Below are positions 35,248-48,010 of a stretch of DNA of 64,000 bases, one piece after another. Position numbers and translations under genes: made by a program. The first letter of the stretch is position 1. Each line of letters opens with the position of its first letter. Source of the stretch: Syngnathus acus (lineage: Eukaryota; Chordata; Actinopteri; Syngnathiformes; Syngnathidae); NCBI RefSeq assembly GCF_901709675.1, contig NC_051090.1:7273842-7337841 (forward strand). The letters are read 5' to 3'. The notes under the pieces are model-generated. The model ran no database searches and was not told where the DNA came from. It saw only the letters and a program-made list of their open reading frames with translations.

Positions 35248-38200
35248 CGCTTGTCATATATTCATCATTTTCAACCATTGTAATCATTCAAAAAATTAAA
35301 GAAACAAAACTTGTCAAACTCAAACCTATTCCACCCAGCGAATACCATCGTAATCTCTGTACATTCCTACCATGCTTTTACACTCACATTTATTTTCACA
35401 CTATGGTGACTGAGGCCTTTCTGCTATAATAACAGGCATATTTTCAATTCCAGCAATCTTCCAGTCGCTCCTACAAATCTACACACACAGCCCATACATT
35501 TACAGTATGCATAAAAGGTTACGCAAATAGAGCCAACAAAGTCTCAACAATGACCTTTAATCCTTCCATTTATCAATGTTCCTTCAAGCTTTTCTACACT
35601 CTCCTTCTCCCTCACATGTGCCACAGCTGTAGACCCTCAGTGGCCGGGCCTGTCCTCCAAATGTTATAACAGCACTGAACTCCAGCCTAGAGAGAGCGGG
35701 GGCTCGCCCACGCCGTGTTTTCACAGGCCGCAGCATCTGGACCTGCAGACGTCACTCCTTTTGGCGTCCTGTTTTGGGTCAAGGACACACTGGAGGATCA
35801 AAAAGCAGAGGACATCTATCACTTGTTTGAGATAATATACAAGAAGTGGGTGAAAGAGTGATGATGTAAGAAGATATCAAGGGGATGGCGCTCAAGCTCC
35901 TCCTCCAACTCAATTGTGTAAAAAGCGTATATTGCAAAGTATTAGTGGATCTTCAGAGCTTATGTTTATGAAAATACAATTCTCTCTTGCTTTTCTAATT
36001 TTACAGCTCACCTCCCTTGTGTTTTTATACAGGATCAGCACCTTGCTTTTTTCCCCCATCCTCTGCCAGCTGCCAAGCTTAGGGTAGCTCACATCAGCTT
36101 AGTGGAGATTCCACTTTTATGTTTTGAATGTTTTTTACCACCACTCTTCTAACCCCATTGATGCAGTTCAATGTTCTCCTCCTTTATGAGGAATTTCCTG
36201 GGTCACCTGTGCAGTGTACAGACCTCTTCCCCCTTTACATCCTCTCACTTCATACCCCTTACTAGCTCTTCCTGCTTGCCTTAACGGGTCCTGAGAGGGG
36301 TCAAAGTGGGAAAGTGGGAGTCATAGCGTGCATATTTATTATTTCATTTAAGTCCTCCCTTTGCTCAGGAGGGTCCAGGCATCACTGATGGGGGTTGAGC
36401 GCTAGTTCACAAGGTTGCGGTGTGAACTGTTGAACCCAAATCGGGACTGTTTATGTTATGTGTGAGTGTGCGTTCATGTAGCGCTCTTACAAACTCAACT
36501 GAAGAGCATGAGTTGGTGTGACATGGGAAATGTAGACAAAGAAGCGACCACCCTGACAAAAACTGCAACTTCAGTTTTTGTTAATTATCATTGGGCACAT
36601 AGAATGCTAAATCCTGCTTCCTAAAATAAAAAATATGTTTGTTTCATTATTATTTCATTTTATAAGAAATAAGAATCTGGAATCTCATGCAGTGTTGTGC
36701 TCACTTTAACTTCACATTTGGTTTGCATCAGCATGCTCTTGTGTGTTTGTTTAGCGTAACATCATGCAAAGTGATCATTTGGAGGATTTTTCAGATTCAT
36801 ATCATAATCTGCTCTTCATCAACTAGTTTGCCAAAATTTTGACTCAATTAATACAAGTCATAGTTTCCATTTCCACAGAAGTTTCTAAAAAGGCATGGTT
36901 TTTACAGAACTACAATGTCTGCAGACATCCGACAATATTTAAGATAAGATGTTCCTTTGTTTGTCCCACATGGGGAGATTCCAGAAACAACACACAAAAT
37001 GAATGGAGGACAAAGATGGCAAAAAAGATAGAAAGAGAAGGGAAAACATTATCCCTAAATAATAAAAAGAAAAGATGTACTAGTATATTAAATATGGTGT
37101 CTCAGTGGAGTCAAATGGCAACACATCAACATTTCATTTAGCTTACAAATTCATTCGACTCATGTGAAACATTTTTCCACATCTGTTGCGTAAAACGATG
37201 TTACCCAATACCCATTGCGTTATGTCGCTTGATTTTTTTTCCATGATCTAAACACCCTGTTTGTTCATACATCTGAAGACATCCATCATCTGCTCTTCAA
37301 AACTGTTGACAAAACTGTCACCTGCTGCTGTGAAGAGTCATTCCCTCCCGTGTGTTCACAATTTATTCGTGTTAGTTCAACAATTGTTCAAATGCAACAG
37401 GCAACAGGCAACAAACGACGACGCAACAGGTAGTCTCGGTTATCTGTTGGATCTTTAAAGGCTACGTATTTTATCACCTTAAAAAAAATTCAAGGAACTA
37501 AACAGCTGAGTTTTGTGGTGTGTTGAGGGATTTGCACCGGTCATACAAATTGATTCACTCGCAACCTCTGTCCATCGTGAAAATAAAGTAAAAATACTAT
37601 AGAATATATTGCGGTAATAATTATTTCCTCTTTCTAGGTATCAAGGTAGTTATCTTTTCATCTTTTCAGTATTGGAAAGTTAAGCGCAGTCATGCAGTGG
37701 CCAATTTTGTTGTTCTCCTTATGCAAGTTGACTGTGGAGCTGAAGCATGACAAACCACGGCAGCTCTGAGTCTTAGCATCATTATTGGACTGGAGGAGGT
37801 AATAAAGCAAAGTCTTGGGGGGGATTAGCGCCACAGCAGCTCACACTAAAACCTGCTGATTTCTCTATGAGATCCTTCAGTCAGGTCTCATATGACATGA
37901 TAGATGATTGAGGCTAGAAGCAGCGTGCAAACTCATCATGGTTTTCATTACCTGCAGCATCCACTGATACATCCCTTTGTCACAAATTTCATAGACAAGC
38001 CTGGGACCAGACAGAGAACTTTTACAAGAGTGACGACAGGCTTTAAGGTGTCATCTCAGATGTGAGCGTCCTTGGATACGAAGACCTAACGACTCAAGTG
38101 GAACAAGACGGGCCTGGAGCCCATCTGTAGCCAGTTGCTCATGACCAGAGTTGAGATTAATGATTTCAAAGAAATGATGAATGGCTCAGGTTAGTGATGA

Positions 38201-38379
38201 CAAGCTTTGAGTGACATGTTACAGGTGTGCAGCCTCCCAACTCCCAAAAGTTGCACAGTCCAACTTAACCGCTGTGCGCCTTCTTTTCATTTGGGGAATC
38301 AGCCGTGCTTGTCTGACGCCACTTTTTCTTTTCAGCCAGCCGCCACGGCGTGTTCCGTCTGCGGCTATTAGGAGATGCG

Positions 38380-38411
38380 TCACCTCTGACCCCGTGTGAT
38401 AAACAAGGTCA
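38380..38411. promoter_or_regulatory. Candidate DR1 nuclear-receptor site with forkhead site
   Basis: Minus strand reads GGGTCAGAGGTGA (two RGKTSA half-sites, one-base spacer). It is followed within a few bases by ATAAACA (forkhead) and AGGTCA on the + strand. Motif match only. Confidence 0.25.
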
Positions 38412-40551
38412 ACCATGCCGATGAATTGCGGCTGCCGGTAGTCACCGACAGAATCCCTGTTAGTTGCCCGCTGGCGCTCCTGACCATGCAGAGAAACTGT
38501 TAAGCTGTCACACATCAGCGAGGATGGGGAGCAGCCCGCCAGCGCCAGTTGGCCTCCTGGTTGAGGAGAATAGAGGGAATCAAAGGCTTGTAAAAGCAGC
38601 TGCACGTGGGCTTTGGGTTACAAAATAAAGATGACGAGGACCAGGCCAGACTGTGGTCATTTGTGGGAGAGGGACTGTCAGACTTTTTCTGCCATTGCAA
38701 AAAGTCTGCTGTAACCCTTTTGACAAGACATCGCCTTTCACTAACGTCTGACGTAGAAAAAGTTTCTAATCACGAGTGGCATCAGGAGGTAAAAAGCTGT
38801 AAAAAAAAAAAAGAAAACAATCCAACTGGTAAAAGATCCCATATTTTATTTTTATAAGAGAGCTCGTTTTTTCTCATCTGAAAAGGTCTCATAATCATTG
38901 GAAGCAATTATATTTAATATATTTTACTTTCACTAATTAGTTGTCATCCTTCTGAAAAATATCTGAACAATATGGCCTTGTTTTCTAATTAGCGTAAACA
39001 AATCAAGTTCAACATATAACTTACAATTATGCGCATTCCATACAAATAATGCGACGGAACCCCCCCTTTTTTTTCTTCACTGGCCCTAATCATCTTCCGT
39101 ATAATGCAGATGCGTATTTGGATGTTAAATTACAAATGTTTACCATTAAGATAAAAGATTAGAAGCAAAACAATATATAATGAAGCAAAATATATTGCAG
39201 CAAAATTTAACTGTAGCACAGACTATAACTTTGATGTGCATTGATTTGCTTTTGGCTTTTCATATTTGATGTTGGATGACCAGAATTAAGATTACCAGAC
39301 CAAAATGTATCTTCAGGAAGTTGATCAAGTGTCTATTCACTCAAAGAACATGTCTCCCTTGTTCTTGTGACACAAATGAACCACTCGACTCCGCACCCGA
39401 ACAAACCACTCGATGCTGCATCGTGCGTCTGTGCAACGGCTGCCTGGTCCCTACAATGTGGAGGTCATTGCTCTCCTCACTCCGCTGCACTGCATAAATA
39501 AAATTAGTGATTGAACATGTATTATGGAAAATAAACTGAATAGCCTCACAAGCACTTGAAGAACATGGAAAGTCCTCACAGAGATTTGAATTCTAATCTC
39601 CTGACCGTGAGAGACGGCAAACCGGTACTTCATCACTCTATAAAAAGAAATTCAGCTGCGAGTGTGCCTTAATATATCATACAGCAGACAAGAGCATGCA
39701 ATGAAGACTCATTCTAATGCAAACATCAAACAACTGCCCCCAGCGGGAGTCCAAAGTTGTCCCCGCCCACACAGTTCAAGGTTTCAGACATTCAGGTGTG
39801 CACTTGGCACGTGACCTTGACAAAGCAAATCCCAATCTATATGCATGGTGACAGACTGGGACATCGCCAGCTGCTAATCCACCACACACACACTTTTTGT
39901 TGCCATTGTGTGCCCTGCTTATTGCGCATTACCGGAGACAGCCAGTTGGTGGCGGTGTCTGCACTTGCTTCATCACTCCCTCTCCGTGCCCTCTCTTCTT
40001 GTATTCATTAAAGCGCCTCGGAATAATAAGTCCCCAAGAAACTGGGAACATGTGATGAAGTCGTAGTTAATAATGTATACCCCCCCCCCCCACACACACA
40101 CTCCACCGCCTCTTCCCGGCCCATCCTCCCTCCCACATTTACCCCACCCAGCTTCTCTCACTTCATTGCCTCCCCTGTTAAGACCCTCTGCACCTCACTC
40201 CACCACACTCGGTCCACCCGTGGCCTTGCGGTGAATGGGGGTAAACATGCATTAACATATTTATATGTCAAGCCGCCCACCCTTCACAATTAAATGCAAA
40301 AAACAACAGTAACATACGCATTTGAAAACCTTGTATACAAGAACTCTCACACCCCATCAGTGTTCTGTATTGACCTCCCTGACATACTACATGCATGAGT
40401 ATTGATGAAACACATTGTCTCAATTAAATTGGTTTAAAAAAAACTGTGTTTAAATTGATGAATCAAATACAAAATGTATTTCATGTGACGCTATAACCCA
40501 TAAATTATGGGGTATTTCAAAAACACATACGTATAATGTGTTATGTATGTA

Positions 40552-40687
40552 GATATACACACACACATATCACACACATACTATATATATATATATATTA
40601 CACACACACACGCGCACACACACACACACACAAGTAAAAAACACACAATAGAATGAGACTTGACAGTGTGTGTGTGTGTGTGTGTGT
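40552..40687. repeat. CA / TA / TG microsatellite cluster
   Basis: A CA-rich tract, an (AT)n tract, a second CA tract ending at about 40632, then a (TG)n tract at 40666-40687. The last two are complementary. Confidence 0.9.
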
Positions 40688-41398
40688 ACGTGTACTGAAC
40701 TCCCATTTAAGTAATAGTATATCTAAAAGCCTCCGCAATAGACTAACGTCGAATCCAAGCTGCCTATTGAGTCCGCACAGCCCCGGCCGGCGCTGGTATG
40801 TATACAGACAGTTCGAGGTACAGGCATGTGATCACGTCTGAGAGGCCTTTTTGCTGCACTTTAGCAGCCATTTACACAGTGTAAGCGCTGGGAAAAAGTG
40901 CACTCCATCTCACATCGAACAAGCTCGCTGTGCACACTTCACATCACACACACATACCTCTTCAAAGAGTACGCGTTGATGTTTTCCTCCTTGCAATTTT
41001 CTTTGCTGGAAATCAAACCTGAATAACAAATACATCCCTGTGTTAAGCTGTGTCTTCCCCTCTCACTTTCCTTCATCTCTTAATCGACATCGTTTATTCT
41101 CTGCGTGGGCACTGTTTCTACGGGAAGAGAAGCACAAGTGCACAAAAGGAACGTCTGCATTTCAAAGACTAGATGCATCGGCTCTGGTTTGGGCTTTAAA
41201 AAGACGCAGACTAATGTTATCACTGAAGAAACCAAATAGCTTAATTTAATTTGGGTATGTCTGTTTTCCCTTAAGGTGTTTTTCCATCAGTAGAGAAAAC
41301 CTGGACATCCTCTCTTTCTTTATTTGTCCTGCATCGAAATGACTTTAGTTGCAGGATAAACTAAAATGAATTAATTTTCGACAAAATTACTATATGCT

Positions 41399-41929
41399 TC
41401 ACGCATCGCTCTCATTTTCACTCTCATAAGCTCCAGATGCAAATGCGCCCGTGTCGTCCTCTATAAATAGCTGCCACCAGAGGCTTTCTTTCAGGAGTCG
41501 GCCATAGTTTCTCAGGGGAGAGGAGAGATTGTGCGAGCAACACTGTGCTAAAGCGGCCATGCAACGCTGGACCAGCATTGAGATAAGTAGGGAGGGGTGA
41601 ACAATTTGGAGGGATTCGTCAGCACGACCTGCAGCGGCATCCTGATAGGAAGACGGCATCCTTCTATTCTGACTTGATTGGCTGCGGCGCCTTGCCCCAG
41701 TTTTGGGGTGCATCCCTCCCTTCCCACTTTGAGAGCTCCGTTTAATGGCTCTTACAACTGGCCACGGTGTTGTAATGGCAACTTTACAACAAGCACTTAA
41801 ATGGCAAGTTTGTGCAGTGACGTGTTGCAAATGTGATTGCTCCGTAACTGTGCTGCGAGATAAAAATAAAATAAAATAGGGAACTGTGTCAATTGAGAAA
41901 AAAGTAAGCGATGCATAGCTGTAACTCAC
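41399..41929 (-). other. Longest patternless ORF in the window (176 codons)
   Basis: Open from 41929 to 41399 on the minus strand. The translation has no domain, no family resemblance and no conserved motif, and the local base composition is slightly GC-rich, which favours long chance ORFs. I do not call it a gene. The block also carries a CTCF-like match at 41471-41484. Confidence 0.15.
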
Positions 41930-44900
41930 AGAATATATTGTCCATGTGAGACCAAGATTAGTTTAGAAGATTTACTGTGATTAATTATCATAATTTATCC
42001 ATACAAAGGATTGCTTTATATTTTAAAAATACATTGCTGGAAATGTGCCCAGTTCTAAAACTATTTTTCAAATTTATTTCAGATAAAATATATAGTATAT
42101 ATATTCACAGCTTTGTGTCACTAATGTCTCGAAACAATTCAATTTACCATGGTTTTGTTGTGTATTTATCCATTATTGAGGTATTGTTCATGTGTATAAA
42201 AATAATCACACAATTGGATGACACGCATACAGGTAAAACAAACAAAACAAATCACTCTCTCCTTAGTAACTGCAAACACTGACAAACACTCCCAATCTCC
42301 TGCAGGTACACACGTGCTCTCACACTGCTCTTCTCATCAATTTCAGATTGTCTTTCAGGCTCACATCCTTCTCTGTGCTTCTGCAGCTCTTGCGGTAAAA
42401 GTCCAACTCAGCACCTAAACACCCATGAAATTTACAATAAAGACCGCCATCATGTATCCATGTTGTAATACAAGTATTTATGGCAATTTCATCATCTAAA
42501 AAGACAAGAGTGTGCCTGTCTCATAATATTGGAATTACCTTGCATGATCTAAGTCGAAAAAAATCTGACAAATGTGTAAGGGCCCACTTGAAACTCCACA
42601 TATGTTTCCATTTTGGACATGCCAAGCATGCAGTGTGATCATCCATCCATTCAGATTTGTTTTGGGCTGCCATAACTGAGGCTGCAACACGGAACATGGT
42701 CCAGGATGCAAACACTATCAAACACGCAAACATCATGCGGTGCTGTGAAATTAAATGGCTGCCCCTGGTTCTTGCATGGATTCATCCAGCTGACTGGCAT
42801 TTTCTTGGAATGATAGCGGCGTTGATGAAAATGCATGAAGACTTGCTGGCTGGCCTAACCTCCCCTCCCTGAGGAGACGCTTGAATTGTTTAAAGCTCCC
42901 TATTTTCTTACCCACTGTTCCCACAACGTGACACAAGCATTACAGCCACGACGCACAGAGGCCTCTAATCCACTACTGCTCTCAAAGCACTTCGAAGGGC
43001 CAATGGGGTGCACGCTACTGACGGGAGCGGGCCGGCTAAGCTATGGTAAAACATTTTGGATGCAGTTGAGCATGGATTGAGCAGCTGAACCGGCACGCTG
43101 CTCTACTAAGCGCAATTTTTTGGTAGGGTCTGAATTTATACATGATACTGACTTTTGTCCAATTTTGTTCATTTCGAGTATTGTGCCAGAAAAAAGGAGC
43201 CTGACAGGAATTACATTATATGCTACAATTGTAGGTACACCAGAAGAGTCTAACAAGCTTCAATACAAAAACTGTCAACATTTATTCTTCAAATGGATAA
43301 AATAATATTACTTAAACGATTGACAGTGCCAATTCTTCGAACAATTTATGATGTATATTATTTATTATTCTGTCATAAATATAAACAACTACAGTGTTTT
43401 GTAAATGTTTTCTAATGTTTATCTAATGTTCTAGTAATGTTCTAAATAGATGAAATAATTGTAGTTGGACACAAAGTGTATTTTAAAATTTAAACTCATT
43501 TTATGTAACACATGCGAGAATCAAAATGGTTTAAAGCGGTTCAGCTAAACATTACTACATGAAATACAACCACAACAATCCTCAATTTTCAATTGAAAAG
43601 CATGTATAATTTAATCAATATGAACATAAAAGTCAACATGTTATTTATTTATTTGAATTGAAAAGGAACTTTAATTATTCTGGCCAATAAAGCAGAGTGT
43701 TAAGAATATCGAAAAAATAAAATGAGAAATATTCATCTGGTCTTGCTTTACTTTCCTTATTTCGGTTCCTGGTTAGATAAATCAAGCGCTATTAAATTCA
43801 TTTTGGCCACGGAGGCTGCAGTGTGCCATTTGCAGGCCTCTAAAACTCCATTAGCTGCCTTGCTGAGCTCCAGAGATGGCGCCTGACGGGACAGCAAATA
43901 ACAATTTTTCAGATTTTTTTGGGGGGGAGTGGGGGGTGGTTTAAGCAGTCTTATAAAGAATTTCATTGTCACTGACCGCATTCATGGAAACACAGTCAGC
44001 CATATTTGCTAGTGATGAAAATTAGACATTTCTGTTGAGGGGTGGGTGATATTTATCTCTCTGGGTCTATTTTTTTCTTTACCAGCAGGAACATTAACGT
44101 GAATCCAACATTTAATGCAGCAGTAATCCCGGTGATTAAGACCTGCTGACAGTTGAAAGTAAAGTTTATTGTTACTCTGGGAGCTCGGGGCTTGCTGCTA
44201 TATTAAAATGGGGCTGTGCATACATGAAAGCAGACACGGGAGACAATTGGCGATCAGAGGGTGGCCCGGTGAGGAATTTATTGTTACAGTGGGATTGTGT
44301 ATACATCTGTGTGTACAACTACCAGTAGCTTGAAGCCAAAGTGGAAATAATTCTGAAGAAAATATAAGACCTTGAGCTACTTGTATCAAGCCCTCACGGT
44401 AGTGAATATTTACAGCTGAAACAGGTAAGTGAAAAATTCCCCAAGCTTGTGTTTTTCTCTTTTATATGCATGCCGTGTTAGTTTAGAGGGAACATTATAT
44501 CCAGTGTGCATGAAAAATAAATAAGATACTCTAAGAATGTAATTTGCATGGCAATTGTATATAAAATTAGTACAACACAATAACACATGGAAAGACATTC
44601 AGTAGAGTGAGGACATCCAAGGCCATATATACATATATACACATACATAAAAAGACGCACGCAGACACGGTATCACAATACAAAAATGTATCCTGCCCCC
44701 CTCAAATTCAACAGAATATAATGCCGTCACGTCGGGGCACCTATTGTTAGAAAACATCGGTCCTCCCTTTCATTCAGTGGTGGCGACACCAAGCAGGCCC
44801 TTTGCTCCGCCAGTCTTCATCTCTAGGGGCCCGTGATGAATGACTAGAGAAACAACTCTGGAGTTGTTCACAAACTACAATTTCTCAGCAAAGCATCAAT

Positions 44901-47420
44901 ACAGACTCCAACTTTGACTTCCAATCATCATTCCCCAGTGAGCAATTCTACCCCTTCTTATTTGGTCAACAATCCATTCTTTATGTTGGGAAGCGTTGGA
45001 CATATTGAGCTGGAATAAGCTTTGTGAAGAGTATATGCCGCAAATAGGTCTGTTTACGTAATTCTATTGTTGCGGAGGAAAAAAAACTTTTCATGAAAAG
45101 CGGAGATGTAAAATAAGCTTTTTTTAAAGTCTCAACATTACACAACAAACCGTGCAAGAACAAAAGTGGGACATAAATACATCCATATGTACCACTGTTT
45201 GTGGCTTGGCGTATTTCTATTCAGGAAAAACGTGGTTTTATGAAAGACTTACTACTCAGAAAATAACCTTTGTAGCTGAGAAGATGAATGTTTTCACTCC
45301 CCGCTGCCCTCCTTCATGCCACCACCCTCACTTTCATCACAATTTTACAACAGCATCGCACCGGATAGAGAACTGCCATCGCCACCGCATTCAATACTAA
45401 TCAGCTTGTGCATTGTGATCTTGTTAATATTCAGACCACCCTCTGCCAGGGAAAAAAAAACAACAACAACAGGCATAATCACAGAGCCCGAGCAACAGCA
45501 ATGACAAACAGCGTCAGTGTCGACAAATAAAAACATGCTAATGAACACCACGCAGGCTTTGAGAGCGGTGAGGGTTGAGCTGTGCAGTCGGTGGACCTCT
45601 AAAATACAAGTTTGTGTTTGTTTGCCGGAGTCACCTCAGGAGGCTTCTGCTCACTTCGCCTCACTTTGTCAGAGCTCTCTTGGCGTGACGAGCTCGTAAA
45701 CGATGCACGTCTGCGTCTCAGGGGCCAAACTTGCTGCTATAACGAGGTCACAATTTCTCTTTGCCTATACCTCACTTGAGATGGATGCAAATGTGTAACT
45801 TTCTGTGAGGAGTTTGAAAATGCAATCAAGGAGAGGTGGGCATAGTAGCTGGATGAACCTGTTGACTTTGCTACTTTTGCGAGTTTTCCTTTTTGAGATA
45901 TCTAAAAAAAAAAAAGCTCCTTCATGACAGTGACTTTTTCTGCTTAGATGAGAATGTTTTGTTCTCTGCCCTTTCCGACTTGAGCCATCGTTACAAGACC
46001 GAAAAACAAACAGCCAGAAAAGATGGCAGCAAATATAGCCTCTCTTTTTCTATCTCTGCCACTTTCTCTTTTGACTTCCGGGTGGAAATTAGCCGCAAGA
46101 CAAAGCTGCTGTGTGATGTGACATGGCACGCATACTGTTCTGGCCCAGTTGGGATTTGCAATGCAGAGCCTTCCAGGCATGGCTGCACAGGTAATTAAAA
46201 GTCAGCTGGACGACTTGGCAGGACTTTTTGACTTTCAGAGGCAAAGTGTACCTGGGACATTTTTACTGGAAACTGACAAAAGCATGACAAGGGATTGAAA
46301 CAGAATGGATGTTTATTACTGTGTAAAGTTTATATATCAAATTTCCTGGTGTTATTGACTCAACTGGGCTCGGTGACTATTGAGGTTTTCATTTAAACAA
46401 ATGCTTGTTTAGAATGTGTGTTTACATCCCAAATCTATATTTTGTTCTATTGTATTGTTTCCTGATGTACAAGAGCAGCAACTACTAGAGACACCTTTAG
46501 TGTGTTCTCACACAAAAACTGGTCCTTTTTCTCACAGGAACTAACACATGGACGTAAAAACACAGTGTAGCGATAACATCGCATTCAACTGGAATGTGAA
46601 TCGTCTTGGAGAATGATGTCTCCACATAATGTCAGCTTTAGTACAGCACAAGTAACTAATTTATTTTTTGTGGTGATAAGACTCCACATTTTAACCGATA
46701 GAATGTTTTTCTGCTGCAGTGTTGCTGTGTTGTCGAAATGGGTCCATCCATGAGTGAACAAAAGCAGTTACATGAACTGAGGTAGTTTTCTCAGGATTAA
46801 TCTTTTTCACTTTGATGACGCACTGCTAATTGGTTTTTTTTCAGCTGGCAAATCTCACTGTTGGCCCGTGGCTGTGATTGAAGAGCAGCAGGTTTGATTC
46901 CCTTGACCAGATTAGGGATTTTTATCACTTTACAGATTCACAGATGGGGTACCAATGAGAATGCCACCTAACTCCATGGGTGCTGGATCGCAGCCCGAAG
47001 CTGCTAATTGTGTTGTCGACCATGTTGTCAACTAATCTGTGATGGCACACGTTACTTACGATTTTTTGTACACCCGTACACCATGATCCAAGACCCATGA
47101 TCCAAATAGTTATCTGCACAAATTCGATTGAAGCAGTATTACAAATTGCCAAACATGAAAAGAGAGAGAAAGTATGTATCATGACTTTCAACAAGATTCA
47201 AATGATGATCTTCATCACAACAAAATATATTTGATCTGAATGCGACCTCAATTTGTCTTCTCTCGTTCCCCCCTGGGCCTCACTACAGAACACCGCTGTA
47301 TCAGTATAGCACGAAAGAAAGGCAAATATGTTTTAAAAAGGTGAGAGTTAGAGGTGAAGGCATCAATGAAAGATGGCAGCAAAGTGACTGAAAGAATCCT
47401 CCAAAAAGAAAAAGCGGTGC
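41930..47420. other. Intergenic, no gene recognised
   Basis: AT-rich with no supported exon or repeat family. 43790-43900 and 45530-45750 are less AT-rich and repeat-free and could be conserved non-coding sequence, but there is no direct evidence. Confidence 0.5.
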
Positions 47421-47429
47421 GGGCATTAA

Positions 47430-48010
47430 AGAAGAAAAGTGTTAGCTTTTAAATGCAGCGGTCCAGACAGCGGCGGGCCAGATGTCCTTGGGCATGTCAC
47501 ACTGCCATCTGTTCCCTCTGTCTGGGCTGTCAACATACCTCTAACTCCAGTTTAAACATGACATTCCGGCTTCCTTACACACCGAGGAGCAGCCTTTCGT
47601 CACCCTAAGCCAGGGAGATGGAGAAATTCACCGAGGTTGACAGAGAGAAGAGGAGGAGGCTGGAGGAGAGGGGGTAGTCAGAGATAATGCACAGGCAAGC
47701 AACGGGAATGACCTTTTCCACACCAGCCCGTCTTTATGAGCAGATATTGTTATCAATGTATTACTCCCCGGACAGGCACTAGAGCTTCAATAACGCCATT
47801 GAACAGACAGTCCATCATCATAGGACGAAGAGGGGCGCTAACACTGGCATCCTGCGGGGCGTTGGGTTACAACTGATTGCGCTCGTAAATGAGCGTGGCT
47901 CTCATAAAATCATGTGGTAACTGCTTAGCGGCGCACAGGAAGATGGCTTCCCTTATCAAAGGCTCGATTACAACATGGGAGGCCTGTTAGCTGTGGCGCT
48001 TTTCTTCACT
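47430..48010. promoter_or_regulatory. Candidate conserved non-coding block
   Basis: A non-repetitive, relatively GC-rich island in an AT-rich desert with dense motifs: GCCATCTG (E-box), CCTTTTCC, and TTATCAAAGG (TCF/LEF-like, 47953-47962). No open frame is convincing. Function is inferred only. Confidence 0.2.

Larger units (their letters stand above)
35248..41398. other. Intergenic, no gene recognised
   Basis: No coding exon supported. Contains a nuclear-receptor/forkhead-like motif cluster at 38380-38411 and CA/TA/TG microsatellites at 40552-40687. Confidence 0.55.

Noticed and set aside
34997-35429. ORFs encoding Met-Asp-Gly-Trp or His-Pro-Ser-Ile repeats
   Set aside because: They are translations of the (CATC)n tract.
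41399-41929. 176-codon minus-strand ORF as a gene
   Set aside because: No domain, no recognisable motif and no splice or promoter context beyond weak motifs. One or so ORFs of this length are expected by chance in 64 kb.
46850-46900. tRNA or SINE head suggested by TGGCCCGTGG and GGTTTGATTCC
   Set aside because: Spacing and flanks do not form a tRNA, and no SINE body follows.
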